DNA of 64,000 bases, taken from Gemmiger sp. An194 (lineage in GTDB: Bacteria > Bacillota > Clostridia > Oscillospirales > Ruminococcaceae). Position 1 is the first letter of the stretch; each line of letters opens with the position of its first letter. The notes beneath the pieces are model-generated. The model saw nothing but the letters and a program-made list of their open reading frames with translations, did not search any database and was not told where the DNA came from. Of this stretch, positions 38,059 through 46,450 are shown in pieces. The position numbers and the translations under genes were made by a program. The stretch covers positions 1 to 64,000 of the forward strand of contig NZ_NFKA01000006.1 of NCBI RefSeq assembly GCF_002160145.1. The letters run 5' to 3'.

Positions 38059-39288
38059 ATGAAACAGACCCGTCCCTACCCCGTTTACACCGTGACCAAG
38101 AAGGCCGAGAACAGCATTCTCAGCGGCCATCCCTGGGTCTATGCCGACGAGCTGACCGGCCAGCCGGAATCGCAGCCGGAAAACGGCGCGCTGGTGGATG
38201 TGCTGAGCGGCAAGGGCCGTTACCTGGGCACGGGTTTTCTGAGCTGGGAGAGCAAGATCCGCATCCGGCTGATCAGCCGTAACGCCAACGACAGCTTCGA
38301 CGAGGCCTTCTGGCGGCGGCGCTTTGAATACGCCTGGGCCTACCGCAAGACCGTGATGGGTGAAGAGGACCTTTCCTGCTGCCGGGTGATCTTCGGCGAG
38401 GCGGACCAGATGCCCGGCCTCACCGTGGACCGCTTCGGCGACATTCTGGTCACCCAGACCCTGTCCTACGGCATGGAGATCCGCAAGGCCCAGCTGTTCC
38501 CTTTGCTGGTGGATGTGCTGCGCGCCGACGGCCAGATCATCAGCGGCATTTACGAGCGCAACGATGTGGCCCTGCGCGCCCGGGAGGGCCTGTTTGAAAA
38601 CAAGGGCTGGTTCGAGCTGCACGGCGAGGACCACCCCGCCTCCACCGTCACCGAGATCTGCGAGAACGGGGTGCGCTACGCGGTGGATTTTGAGAACGGC
38701 CAGAAGACCGGCTTTTTCCTGGACCAGAAATACAACCGCCGCCAGGTGGCAAAGCTGGCCCGGGGCAAGCGGGTGCTGGACTGCTTCACCCACACCGGCA
38801 GCTTTGCGCTGAACGCCGCCTACGGCGGAGCCGCCCACGTGACCGCGGTGGATGTGAGCCAGACCGCGGTGGACATGGCCCGGGCCAACGCCCGGCGCAA
38901 CGGCCTTGAGGACCGGATGGACTTTGTCTGCACCGATGTGTTCGAGCTGCTGCCCACTCTGGAGGGCACCCACAACTACGACTTTATCATTCTGGACCCG
39001 CCCGCCTTCACCAAGGCCCGCAAGACCGCGGCCAACGCCATGCGGGGCTATAAGGAGATCAACTACCGGGCCATGAAGCTGCTGCCCCGGGGCGGCTACC
39101 TGGCCACCGCCAGCTGCAGCCACTTTGCCACCGAGGAGATGTTCATCAAGATGCTGAAAAGCGCCGCAGCGGACGCCGGCCGCCAGCTGCGCCAGATCGA
39201 GGTGCGCCAGCAGTCCCCGGACCACCCCATCCTGTGGAACGTGGAGGAGACCAACTACCTGAAATTCTTCCTGTTCCAGGTGATCTGA
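38059..39288 (+). CDS. rlmI: RlmI-like 23S rRNA (cytosine) methyltransferase
   Basis: The 409-residue protein has an N-terminal PUA RNA-binding domain (VYTVTKKAENSILSGHPWVYADEL and GKGRYLGTGFLS, in parts) and a C-terminal SAM-dependent methyltransferase: VLDCFTHTGSFALNAA is motif I, then VTAVDVSQTAV, DFIILDPPAFTKARK (motif IV) and a Cys in ATASCSHFATEEMF, as in m5C enzymes. RlmI methylates C1962 of 23S rRNA in E. coli, and the same target is inferred. The start at 38059 follows AGGAAAGG. It is transcribed alone. Confidence 0.9.
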   Translation: MKQTRPYPVYTVTKKAENSILSGHPWVYADELTGQPESQPENGALVDVLSGKGRYLGTGFLSWESKIRIRLISRNANDSFDEAFWRRRFEYAWAYRKTVMGEEDLSCCRVIFGEADQMPGLTVDRFGDILVTQTLSYGMEIRKAQLFPLLVDVLRADGQIISGIYERNDVALRAREGLFENKGWFELHGEDHPASTVTEICENGVRYAVDFENGQKTGFFLDQKYNRRQVAKLARGKRVLDCFTHTGSFALNAAYGGAAHVTAVDVSQTAVDMARANARRNGLEDRMDFVCTDVFELLPTLEGTHNYDFIILDPPAFTKARKTAANAMRGYKEINYRAMKLLPRGGYLATASCSHFATEEMFIKMLKSAAADAGRQLRQIEVRQQSPDHPILWNVEETNYLKFFLFQVI

Positions 39289-39427
39289 CCGGCGATCCGG
39301 CCCAGCTCCGCCCGAACCGGCACGCTGCCGCCCGCAAGGGCCTTTCCCACCGCCGGAAAGGCGGGGGAAAAATCACACTTTTCGCCGCCGGTTCTCGGCA
39401 CTGTCACCAACAATTTTTGCCCGCGTG

Positions 39428-39476
39428 GGCCCGGTCTTTGCAAACCCGCCAAACTGCAAGGCCGGGCCCTTGTTTT
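39428..39476 (+). terminator. Probable terminator of the methyltransferase gene
   Basis: GGGCCCGG pairs with CCGGGCCC, supported by an inner TTTGCA/TGCAA pairing, then TTGTTTTG. It lies about 140 bp after the stop, directly before the glnN promoter. Confidence 0.55.
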
Positions 39477-39479
39477 GAA

Positions 39480-39508
39480 TTGACGGCGCGTGTAAAAAAC
39501 CATATAAT
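39480..39508 (+). promoter_or_regulatory. Promoter of glutamine synthetase III
   Basis: TTGACG (39480-39485) and TATAAT (39503-39508) are 17 bp apart. The leader is about 60 nt. Confidence 0.8.
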
Positions 39509-39574
39509 TTTTTGTGAAATATTCGTATGGGAAACCGCCGGGCCCGTCCGGCCTTTCGTGAGGGAGGAACAGTT

Positions 39575-41665
39575 ATGGCACCAGCCAATACCAAAGAGAT
39601 CTACGGTTCGCTCGTGTTCAACGAGCATGTGATGAAGGAGCGCCTGCCCAGCGCCACCTACAAAAGCCTGAAAGCCACCCTGCAGCGGGGCGCGGCACTG
39701 GATCTGGACCTGGCCAACGTCGTGGCCAGCGTCATGCGGGACTGGGCCATTGAAAACGGCGCCACCCATTACACCCACTGGTTCCAGCCGCTCACCGGCA
39801 TCACCAGCGAAAAGCACGACAGCTTTTTGAGCCCCAACAAGGACGGCACCGCCATCATGGAGTTCTCCGGCAAGGAGCTGGTGAAGGGCGAGTCCGACGC
39901 TTCCAGCTTCCCCAACGGCGGCCTGCGCGCCACCGCCGAGGCCCGCGGCTACACCGCCTGGGACCCCACCAGCTATGCCTTCATCAAGGACGGCACCCTC
40001 TGCATCCCCACTGCCTTCTGCAGCTGGACCGGCGAGGCGCTGGACAAGAAGACCCCCCTGCTGCGCAGCATGAAGGCCGTGACCACCCAGGCCAAGCGGG
40101 TGCTGCACCTGTTCGGCAAGGAGGTCAGCCATGTGGATGTGACCGTGGGCCCCGAGCAGGAGTACTTCCTGATCAAGAAGGAGCATTACGCCGCCCGTGA
40201 GGACCTGATCCTCACCGGCCGCACCCTGTTCGGCGCTGCCCCCTCCAAGGGCCAGGAGATGGAGGAGCACTACTTCGGCGCGCTGCGCGGGGAAGTGTCC
40301 GCCTTTATGAAGGATCTGGACCAGGAGCTGTGGAAGCTGGGCGTTTCCGCCAAGACCAAGCACAACGAGGTCGCCCCCTGTCAGCACGAGCTGGCCCCCA
40401 TCTTCGACCGGTGCAACGTGGCCGTGGACCACAACCTGCTCACCATGGAGATGATGAAGAAGCTGGCCCCGAAGCACGGCCTGGTGTGCCTGCTGCACGA
40501 AAAACCCTTCGAGGGCGTGAACGGCAGCGGCAAGCACAACAACTGGTCCCTGTCCGCCCCCGGCATGAACCTGCTGGACCCGGGCGACACCCCCAAGGAC
40601 AACCTGCAGTTCCTGATCTTCCTGGCCGCCATCATCAAGGCCGTGGATGAATACAACGACCTTTTGCGCATGAGCATCGTGGGCGCGGGCAACGAGCACC
40701 GCCTGGGCGGCAACGAGGCGCCCCCGGCCATCGTGTCCATCTTCATGGGCGAGGTGCTGGAGGGCATTCTGGACGCCATCGCCTCCGGCAGCGAGTACGT
40801 GGCCCCCGCCGCCGCCAAGATCGACCTGGGCGTGGAGGTCCTGCCTCAGTTCGCCAAGGACGACACCGACCGCAACCGCACCAGTCCCTTTGCCTTCACC
40901 GGCAACAAGTTCGAGTTCCGCATGCCCGGCTCCTCGGTGAACATCTCCGACGCCAACACCGTGCTGAACACCGCCGTGGCCAAGGAGCTGAAGGGCTACG
41001 CCGACGAGCTGGAGCAGGCCGAGGACTTCGACAAGGCCGTGGTCAAGCTGATCAAGCGCACCATCCGCGACCACAAGCGGGTGATCTTCAACGGCAACGG
41101 CTACAGCAAGGAATGGGAAGAGGAGGCCGCCCGCCGCGGCCTGAAGAACGAGCCCAGCGCCTGCGAAGCCCTGGGCGCCTTCGTGGCCCCGAAGAACATC
41201 GCTCTGTTCGAGCAGATGGGCGTGCTGAACGAGGCCGAGTGCCGCAGCCGCTACGAGGTAAAGCTGGAGAACTACGCCAAGGTTCGCCACATCGAGGCCG
41301 TGACCATGCTGGAGATGGCCCGCCGCCAGCTGGTGCCCGCCGCCAGCCGCTACATGGGCGACATTGCCAAGGGCATGAACCGGAAGAAGTCCGCCTGCCC
41401 GGGCATCAGCTGCAAGGCTGAGGAGAAGGTGCTGCGCCAGCTGACCAACTACACCGACGCCATGAGCGACGCGGCCGACCGCCTGGAGGCCTGCGTGGAG
41501 AAGGCCGAGCGCAGCGAAGGCGCACTGGCCACCGCCCGCTGCTACCACGACGTGGTACTGCCCGCCATGGCCGACCTGCGCGCCGCCGCCGATGCCGCCG
41601 AGTCCATCTGCGGTGCCGAGTACTGGCCCCTGCCCAGCTACAGCACCATGCTGTTCTACGTGTAA
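39575..41665 (+). CDS. glnN: Type III glutamine synthetase
   Basis: The 696-residue enzyme makes glutamine from glutamate, ammonia and ATP. It is the long GSIII form: an N-terminal GSIII-specific region ([34 protein letters not shown]), then [44 protein letters not shown] and [17 protein letters not shown], all GSIII hallmarks, and a long helical C-terminus. The start follows GAGGGAGG at 39575. It has its own promoter and a strong terminator. No glnB or amtB is adjacent. Confidence 0.96.
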   Translation: MAPANTKEIYGSLVFNEHVMKERLPSATYKSLKATLQRGAALDLDLANVVASVMRDWAIENGATHYTHWFQPLTGITSEKHDSFLSPNKDGTAIMEFSGKELVKGESDASSFPNGGLRATAEARGYTAWDPTSYAFIKDGTLCIPTAFCSWTGEALDKKTPLLRSMKAVTTQAKRVLHLFGKEVSHVDVTVGPEQEYFLIKKEHYAAREDLILTGRTLFGAAPSKGQEMEEHYFGALRGEVSAFMKDLDQELWKLGVSAKTKHNEVAPCQHELAPIFDRCNVAVDHNLLTMEMMKKLAPKHGLVCLLHEKPFEGVNGSGKHNNWSLSAPGMNLLDPGDTPKDNLQFLIFLAAIIKAVDEYNDLLRMSIVGAGNEHRLGGNEAPPAIVSIFMGEVLEGILDAIASGSEYVAPAAAKIDLGVEVLPQFAKDDTDRNRTSPFAFTGNKFEFRMPGSSVNISDANTVLNTAVAKELKGYADELEQAEDFDKAVVKLIKRTIRDHKRVIFNGNGYSKEWEEEAARRGLKNEPSACEALGAFVAPKNIALFEQMGVLNEAECRSRYEVKLENYAKVRHIEAVTMLEMARRQLVPAASRYMGDIAKGMNRKKSACPGISCKAEEKVLRQLTNYTDAMSDAADRLEACVEKAERSEGALATARCYHDVVLPAMADLRAAADAAESICGAEYWPLPSYSTMLFYV

Positions 41666-41706
41666 GCGTGTAAACGCGGGACAAGCCCCTGCAATCCAAA
41701 ACAAAA

Positions 41707-41751
41707 CCAGCCGCCGCCCCGGCGCACAAACGGGGCGGCGGCTGGTTTTTT
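41707..41751 (+). terminator. Terminator of glnN
   Basis: A perfect 14-bp stem (41707-41720 with 41732-41745) is followed by TTTTTTC. Confidence 0.85.
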
Positions 41752-41753
41752 CA

Positions 41754-41793
41754 CACGCAAAAAGACCGGCAGTCCAAAACGGCTGCCGGTCTT
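41754..41793. repeat. 40-bp terminator repeat, left copy
   Basis: The sequence contains the stem AAGACCGGCAG...CTGCCGGTCTT and is identical to 44307-44346 at 39 of 40 positions. On the minus strand it is a terminator for the gene ending at 41814. The two copies bracket a module whose genes are less GC-rich than the surroundings. Confidence 0.85.
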
Positions 41794-41813
41794 CTTTTGC
41801 TCGCTTTTATGAA

Positions 41814-42356
41814 TCACTTACGGATCACGGAAATGCTGTCCACTTTGATTTGCCCGCCGTCGGTTACCGTCCGGATAGAGCCGGATATTTCCGTGGAGTC
41901 CTGCGCAGATTCGTCCACCGAAAGATGAACGACGAAATTGAATTCCCCCGAATTTTTGCCATTTCGCACGGTCAGTTCGACGGTTTCAGCCGATACGTCC
42001 GCTTGGGCATTTTGAGCAATTCCCATTACAATGGTAAAAACCCGCTGATTCAACGCGCTTTCATAGCCGGTTTGCGTCATATCTCCAGCAAACTGCGTAT
42101 TGCAATATTCCAGCAATTCGGAAGTTTCATCGGAAGTTATTCCAACAGTTGCCAAAACATCTTCACTTGTTTCCAGCTCCATCAGGGTCTGAGCGTCTTC
42201 AAGCGTGCATGTGAACGCTTTCTTCAAAAACAACGAAGCAGCTTTCTCTTCCTTGGAAGGAGCAAGTGAAGGGAAAAAGATTCCCGCCACGGCAATCACA
42301 ACAGCAGCTGCAATCAGTACAAGAATCAACCCACGTTTACTTCTGGAATTTTTCAT
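41814..42356 (-). CDS. Membrane-anchored protein of unknown function
   Basis: The 180-residue protein has a basic start (MKNSRSKRG), one membrane segment at about 10-28 and an extracellular domain rich in Ser, Thr, Glu and Val. No Cys of a lipobox follows the segment. The domain resembles small DUF4878-like or NTF2-like stress lipoproteins in size, but I cannot place it. Base composition is visibly poorer in GC than glnN. It is divergent from padR, and its promoter -35 lies inside the PadR-type operator, so PadR control is likely. Confidence 0.7.
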   Translation of the reverse strand: MKNSRSKRGLILVLIAAAVVIAVAGIFFPSLAPSKEEKAASLFLKKAFTCTLEDAQTLMELETSEDVLATVGITSDETSELLEYCNTQFAGDMTQTGYESALNQRVFTIVMGIAQNAQADVSAETVELTVRNGKNSGEFNFVVHLSVDESAQDSTEISGSIRTVTDGGQIKVDSISVIRK

Positions 42357-42495
42357 AATTTAATACATCCATCTCCTTTCTCTGTGCAGGCATTATTTCA
42401 GCCATCAATCGTCAAAAGCCCCACATTCCTTCACCAGCAAACTTCGCGAGCAATTCCACATTCAAAATCATGTCCGGGGCTGTTATCTTAGTACC

Positions 42496-42524
42496 AGTTT
42501 AGCAAGGCAATATATATTTGTCAA
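42496..42524 (-). promoter_or_regulatory. Promoter of the membrane-anchored protein gene
   Basis: On the minus strand TTGACA (42519-42524) and TAAACT (42496-42501) are 17 bp apart. The -35 is part of the operator dyad. Confidence 0.65.
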
Positions 42525-42537
42525 TAACAAATATATA
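42511..42537. promoter_or_regulatory. Perfect dyad operator, probably for PadR
   Basis: TATATATTTG-N7-CAAATATATA is a perfect 10-bp inverted repeat. It covers the -35 of the minus-strand promoter and the -35 region of the padR promoter (-10 TATAAT at 42557-42562). A bound repressor would close both. Confidence 0.75.
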
Positions 42538-42591
42538 AAAGTACTGAATAACATGCTATAATGTTCGATGAAAGGGGAAGGTGCACGCTCT

Positions 42592-42990
42592 ATGAAAACA
42601 GAGAAAACAGAAAAGGCAAACGACACCTCCAAAAAGGGAAGCTGGGATGCCTTGAAGAAGGCGACCACGGAAATGCTGGTTCTCTTTATGCTGCGCCAAA
42701 AACCCATGTACACCTACCAGATGGCGCAGGAAGTGGAGCGGCTGACCCAAGGGGTATTGACCTACAATACCATGTATCTTGCGGTATACCGGCTTCAGGC
42801 AAACGGATACATTGAGGAAAAGGAAAAGCGCATCGAAGATGGGCGGGCGCGGATCTATCTGGCTCCTACGCCTGCAGGGGTAAGCTATTATGAAACCTTG
42901 CGGCAGGAATATCAATTGTTTACTGCTACCCTGAACACCTTGATGGAGCAGGATGGAACGATCTACGACGGAGGAACAAGCGATGCGTGA
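42592..42990 (+). CDS. PadR family transcriptional regulator
   Basis: The 132-residue protein has the PadR winged helix: EMLVLFMLRQKPMYTYQMAQEV, GVLTYNTMYLAVYRLQANGYI and a wing with RIYLAPTPAGVSYYE, cited in parts. PadR proteins usually repress their own operon until a ligand binds. The ATG at 42592 is preferred because GGGGAAGG precedes it. The in-frame ATG at 42568 sits only 5 bp past the -10. Its stop overlaps the next start by 8 bp. Confidence 0.9.
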   Translation: MKTEKTEKANDTSKKGSWDALKKATTEMLVLFMLRQKPMYTYQMAQEVERLTQGVLTYNTMYLAVYRLQANGYIEEKEKRIEDGRARIYLAPTPAGVSYYETLRQEYQLFTATLNTLMEQDGTIYDGGTSDA

Positions 42991-43420
42991 AAATGAGCAA
43001 ACCCGCTTTTTGAAAACAGCACAGGCTGTTTTGCCCGGCCCCACAGCGCGAAAAGCGTTTGTGCAATATGTGCAGACCGTGACGCAGGATATGCAGGAAA
43101 ATGCGGAGGCCGGGGATTTCTCCGCCATCGCAGAGCAGCTGGGGCCTTCTCCCCGGCAAGCCGCATTGGATTTCTTTGACAGTCAGTCTCCCGAAATTCA
43201 AGCCCAATGGACCGCGGAAGGCAAGCGAAGGAAAACGCTTCTCTGGCTGGCTGTGGGTGCGATTCTTGCAATTCTGCTTCTGACCGTGGCTTTTTTTGTG
43301 GTAACAGAAGGCGTGATGATCGTGAACACCGAAACAACGAATTTCGATTTCAGCGGCACCAGTATGACCTTAGAGGAGCAGACAAAATTGGTTATGGAGC
43401 TGATGAAGCCGGAGGGGTGA
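42983..43420 (+). CDS. HAAS/DUF1700-like membrane protein coupled to padR
   Basis: The 145-residue protein has an N-terminal helical domain of about 70 residues ending in AIAEQLGPSPRQAALDFF. This resembles the HAAS domain of DUF1700 proteins often encoded after padR. One membrane segment follows (LLWLAVGAILAILLLTVAFFVV, about residues 87-108), and a short outer tail. The start at 42983 follows GGAGG and overlaps padR by 8 bp. The pair probably forms a PadR plus signalling-partner unit. Family placement is by pattern only. Confidence 0.7.
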   Translation: MRENEQTRFLKTAQAVLPGPTARKAFVQYVQTVTQDMQENAEAGDFSAIAEQLGPSPRQAALDFFDSQSPEIQAQWTAEGKRRKTLLWLAVGAILAILLLTVAFFVVTEGVMIVNTETTNFDFSGTSMTLEEQTKLVMELMKPEG

Positions 43421-43437
43421 CCAAAGACCCAAAAGCA

Positions 43438-43490
43438 GCAGGAGAGTAGTACGAGCAACAGTCGTACCGCTCTCCTGCTTTGTTGTTTTC
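43438..43490 (+). terminator. Terminator of the padR operon
   Basis: GCAGGAGAG (43438-43446) pairs with CTCTCCTGC (43470-43478), with an inner GTACGA/TCGTAC pairing, then TTTGTTGTTTTC. Confidence 0.75.
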
Positions 43491-43597
43491 CTCTGCATCC
43501 CCATGGGCGACGGGGTTGCGTATACGCTCTCCGCTGCGGGCAATGGATACCGGCAAAACATACAGCCGGCAGCGCCGCTTTTCGTGAATACTTTTCA

Positions 43598-43627
43598 TTG
43601 ACAAATATACCGCCATTTTGTTACACT
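43598..43627 (+). promoter_or_regulatory. Promoter of the two small membrane protein genes
   Basis: TTGACA (43598-43603) and TACACT (43622-43627) are 18 bp apart. Confidence 0.6.
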
Positions 43628-43725
43628 GAAGCTGGGAAAGCACTCCTCAAGAAAAGAGGTCCGGTGATTTCCGTGCAGAAAGAAAAAACTGCCTAAAGTG
43701 AAATGGTGCGAGGAGGAGTGTCGCC

Positions 43726-43923
43726 GTGCTTGCGAATTTGATTATGGGATTGGAACTGCTGCTCATCTACCTCATCAAATACGGGCTGTTCCTCATTCCC
43801 TTGTACTTTGTTGTGAAATTTGCGATAATCGCGGCATTGCGAACGGTCCGGGAGGAGTATGCGGCGGAGCTGTACGACCATCCCGGTCCCACCGGCGATG
43901 AGAACGATGGAGCGATGCTGTGA
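43726..43923 (+). CDS. Small membrane protein (65 residues)
   Basis: GTG at 43726 follows GGAGGAG. The first 38 residues are hydrophobic (LIMGLELLLIYLIKYGLFL, then IPLYFVVKFAIIAAL), enough for one or two membrane helices. A charged tail with EEYAAELYDHPG follows. No family is recognised. It lies 27 bp before the next small membrane protein in the same module. Confidence 0.65.
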   Translation: MLANLIMGLELLLIYLIKYGLFLIPLYFVVKFAIIAALRTVREEYAAELYDHPGPTGDENDGAML

Positions 43924-43950
43924 ATTTGTTATACAGAACGGGTGGATAGC

Positions 43951-44271
43951 ATGAATCACATTGTTTCTGGATTTCTTTATTTTCTGGGGTCTTTGATCGC
44001 GGCCGGCTGCTTTTTGGGGATTTTTGTGTATTCTCGAAATCAGATTCGCTGGATCGCGAAGCGCACCGAACCGCACCGACCCCATCTGATGGCCGAGCTG
44101 AAGCTTGGCAAATGGGGCAGCGCTGTCGGCTTTGTCATTACGGTGGCAGCCATTGTTCTGGAACTCTGCTCACTGCCTGTAATATCGGCCCGGATCGGCA
44201 GCGCATGTCTGACAGTTTTTATCCTGCTTCAGATTGCGGCACATCTGCTTTTCCGCTGGAAGGAACGATAA
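43951..44271 (+). CDS. Small membrane protein (106 residues)
   Basis: The protein has three hydrophobic segments: GFLYFLGSLIAAGCFLGIFVY, shown as GFLYFLGSLIAAG, then GSAVGFVITVAAIVLELC, and ACLTVFILLQIAAHLLF. A basic loop (RNQIRWIAKRTEPHRPH) lies between the first two. The ATG at 43951 is chosen over a GTG at 43942 because GGGTGG lies just before it, but the ribosome site is weak. Function is unknown. It is the last gene before the right terminator repeat. Confidence 0.65.
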   Translation: MNHIVSGFLYFLGSLIAAGCFLGIFVYSRNQIRWIAKRTEPHRPHLMAELKLGKWGSAVGFVITVAAIVLELCSLPVISARIGSACLTVFILLQIAAHLLFRWKER

Positions 44272-44306
44272 TGCCCCCTGAGAAGCCCCCCTTCTTCCAT
44301 TTTCCG

Positions 44307-44346
44307 CACGCAAAAAGACCGGCAGTCCGAAACGGCTGCCGGTCTT
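44307..44346. repeat. 40-bp terminator repeat, right copy
   Basis: This copy has 39 of 40 bases in common with 41754-41793, in direct orientation, 2,553 bp away. On the minus strand it terminates the lipoprotein gene that ends at 44363. Confidence 0.85.
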
Positions 44347-44362
44347 TTCTTGTTTGTTGATT

Positions 44363-45481
44363 TCAGGCGGCGGCTGCCAGGGTCAGGCTCTGAGCCAGCG
44401 CTTCCACCTGGTCGGCGGTGAGGGGGGCGTCCTCCTCCATGCGCAGGGCCACATAGACCCCAAGCTCCTTGTCGTAGGCCAGCGCCCCGTGGGCGGTATG
44501 CTCTTGGGCAGCCGCCGCGCTTTCGCCCGGCTCTGTCTGGCCGTAATGCACCGTGGCCACCGCGTTTTCGCCGGACGCGGTGCGCTTTACCACCCGGTAG
44601 TCCTCCCAGAAGCAGCTGGAGGGTGTGCGCAGATAACAGTACACCAGCTTGTACTCCTTCCCGGCCTCCGGTTCATTCCCCGGCTCGGCGGCCTCGATCA
44701 GCCCGTAGCCGATGCGGCCCACCGCATTGCCCGCGCTGTCGCAGACCAGAAGCTGGGTGTTCATGCCCTGGTCGAAGACCCGGTCGGCCTTCTCCGGCTC
44801 CTTCAGGCTCCAGCCCTGGGGCAGAAGGAAGCTGGCGGTGAAGGGGGCCTGGTCATAATATTCTCCGTTATACTCGCTCCGGCCCTCCTGATAGGCGGGG
44901 AAGGTGGCGCTCACCCGCTGGATCATATCCTGCTCGCTGGTGCTCTGTGGAATGCTTTCCACCGGCTGAGCCTCCGGGGCGGCGGGTGCCTGGGGCTGGG
45001 GCTGCCCCTGGGCCAGGGCCAGCAGATCCACCGACAGCTCCGCCTCCTCGTCGGAATAGAGGCAGGCGCTCAGGTTCAGGTCCAGATAGCCCTGGGCACA
45101 CTCGATCTGATAGGTCTGCCCTGCCTTCCAGGCCTTTCCGGCGTTCTCCTTTTCCATCAGGTGGATGCTCATACCGCCCTCGCCCATGGCGGCGCGGCCG
45201 CTGATCTGGATGTTCCAGTCCTCACCGGGCCAGCCCTCGGGCAGGGTGAACTCCACGCCCTTTTCATAGGGGCGCAGGCTGCCCTCCAGAAAGGCCATGG
45301 CATCCTGACCGGTCTGGGGAATGCTGCTGCCCGCCATCACGCTGCCGCTGGCGGGGCTGCTTTCCTCCGGGGAGTGCTGCCCCTGCCCGGCGCAGCCGGA
45401 CAGCACCACACAGAGGGCCAGCGCACAGGCCAGCGCCTGTTTCCTCATTTTCCCGCTTTTTTCTCCGTGTTGCTTCGTCAT
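44363..45481 (-). CDS. Putative lipoprotein
   Basis: The 372-residue protein has a lipoprotein signal (KQALACALALCVVLSGC, lipobox LSGC). After a Ser/Pro/Glu linker comes a domain with FTLPEGWPGEDWNI and later FLLPQGWSLKEPEKA, two related GW-containing blocks that suggest an internal duplication. A Gln/Pro/Ala-rich linker (about 160-180) lies between. The C-terminal part is rich in Tyr and Glu. I recognise no family. The start at 45481 follows GGGAG. It uses the right terminator repeat. Confidence 0.75.
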   Translation of the reverse strand: MTKQHGEKSGKMRKQALACALALCVVLSGCAGQGQHSPEESSPASGSVMAGSSIPQTGQDAMAFLEGSLRPYEKGVEFTLPEGWPGEDWNIQISGRAAMGEGGMSIHLMEKENAGKAWKAGQTYQIECAQGYLDLNLSACLYSDEEAELSVDLLALAQGQPQPQAPAAPEAQPVESIPQSTSEQDMIQRVSATFPAYQEGRSEYNGEYYDQAPFTASFLLPQGWSLKEPEKADRVFDQGMNTQLLVCDSAGNAVGRIGYGLIEAAEPGNEPEAGKEYKLVYCYLRTPSSCFWEDYRVVKRTASGENAVATVHYGQTEPGESAAAAQEHTAHGALAYDKELGVYVALRMEEDAPLTADQVEALAQSLTLAAAA

Positions 45482-45606
45482 GGCGGCACACTCCCTTCCG
45501 GTTTGTCTTCATAGATAGAACGCGCCGGAGGGGCTGTTTATTTCACATTTCGGCGGGATTTGCGCTTTTTCACTCCGCCGTGCCGGGTGTGCCGCTTCCG
45601 GCAGCC

Positions 45607-45726
45607 TCAGCCCGCCTGGCCCAGCTCCTCCATGGCCTCGCGGGCGTTGTCGGCCGAGAACAGAAAAACGCCGCTCCGGCTGTATACCTCCACATGAGAC
45701 CCCACGTAACGAATGATGCAATCCAT
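45607..45726 (-). CDS. Predicted 39-residue microprotein
   Basis: ATG at 45726 follows AAAGGCAGGG and the frame ends in TGA at 45607-45609. The product has an alternating-strand start (MDCIIRYVGSHVEVYSRSG), then VFLFSADN and the helix AREAMEELGQAG. The pattern looks like a folded beta-beta-alpha mini-domain, not random translation. It stands alone, with a GC hairpin (GGGGGCCGCGCCCCC, about 45771-45785) upstream. Function is unknown and expression unproven. Confidence 0.5.
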   Translation of the reverse strand: MDCIIRYVGSHVEVYSRSGVFLFSADNAREAMEELGQAG

Positions 45727-45887
45727 ACTCGACCCTGCCTTTCTTCTGATTCCTTGTGTTGCTTTCGGGGGCCGCGCCCCCTTCCGATGGTCTTATTCTA
45801 CCAAAGAAGCAGTCCTATAATTTGTACTTCAAGCATTTCCACTCGGAAATGCAGTCCCATAAACCTCCCTTTTAACGCAAACAGAAA

Positions 45888-45914
45888 AAGGCCCCCGGAA
45901 ACCTCCGGGGGCCT
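45888..45914. terminator. Bidirectional terminator behind the flavin reductase gene
   Basis: AAGGCCCCCGGA pairs with TCCGGGGGCCTT around a 4-base loop. On the minus strand TTTTTCTGTTTG follows. Confidence 0.8.
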
Positions 45915-45931
45915 TGCTGCTTTTGATCAGG

Positions 45932-46447
45932 TTATTCCGCCTTCTCGTACACGGCCTCGATCTCGGCCACGTACATGGTGTGGTAGTCCTTCAAAGGGTA
46001 GCAGTCCTCATCGCAGCTGTTGCCGGGCAAAAAGCACTCCGGCTCCAGCGACTGGGCGTAAAGGCTGCGGCAGACCAGCACCAGCCGGGCCTCCTCAAAG
46101 GCGGGCGCGCCGTCGAAGTCCCGCACGTTGAAGCCAACCTTCGCGATCTTATCCTCGTCCCGGCCGCTCACCTTGCCCAGATACCCCAGCTCCTTCTTCG
46201 CGCCCTCGCCGTAAAAGCTCAGGGTGAAGCGGCCGGCCTGGTCCACAAACTCCTTGGTGTAGCGCTGGGGGCGCAGATAGATCTGCACCACATTCTTGCC
46301 CCACAAAACACCCATGGAGCCCCAACTCACGGTCATGGTGTTCACGGTGCCGTCGGCCTTTTTGGCGCTCACCAGCGCCCACTCCTTGCCGATCAGCTCA
46401 AAGGGATTGCCGCCGATGGCAGCGGGTTCGATCTTGCGATACTCCAT
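45932..46447 (-). CDS. Flavin reductase family protein
   Basis: The 171-residue protein has the flavin-reductase-like FMN split barrel: the start NPFELIGKEWALVSAKKADG, the FMN-loop TVNTMTVSWGSMGVLWGKN, and QIYLRPQRYTKEFVDQAGRF, followed by YHTMYVAEIEAVY. It probably reduces flavin or a flavin-linked substrate with NAD(P)H. The C-terminal CDEDCYP pair of cysteines is unusual. The start follows AAAGGTG, and the stop of the upstream CBS gene is only 3 bp away, so the two are co-transcribed. Confidence 0.88.
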   Translation of the reverse strand: MEYRKIEPAAIGGNPFELIGKEWALVSAKKADGTVNTMTVSWGSMGVLWGKNVVQIYLRPQRYTKEFVDQAGRFTLSFYGEGAKKELGYLGKVSGRDEDKIAKVGFNVRDFDGAPAFEEARLVLVCRSLYAQSLEPECFLPGNSCDEDCYPLKDYHTMYVAEIEAVYEKAE

Positions 46448-46450
46448 TTG

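Larger units (their letters stand above)
43421..43725. other. Intergenic region inside the PadR module
   Basis: It contains the padR-operon terminator (43438-43490) and the promoter at 43598-43627. The piece between, about 43495-43595, shows no gene and no further repeat. Confidence 0.5.
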
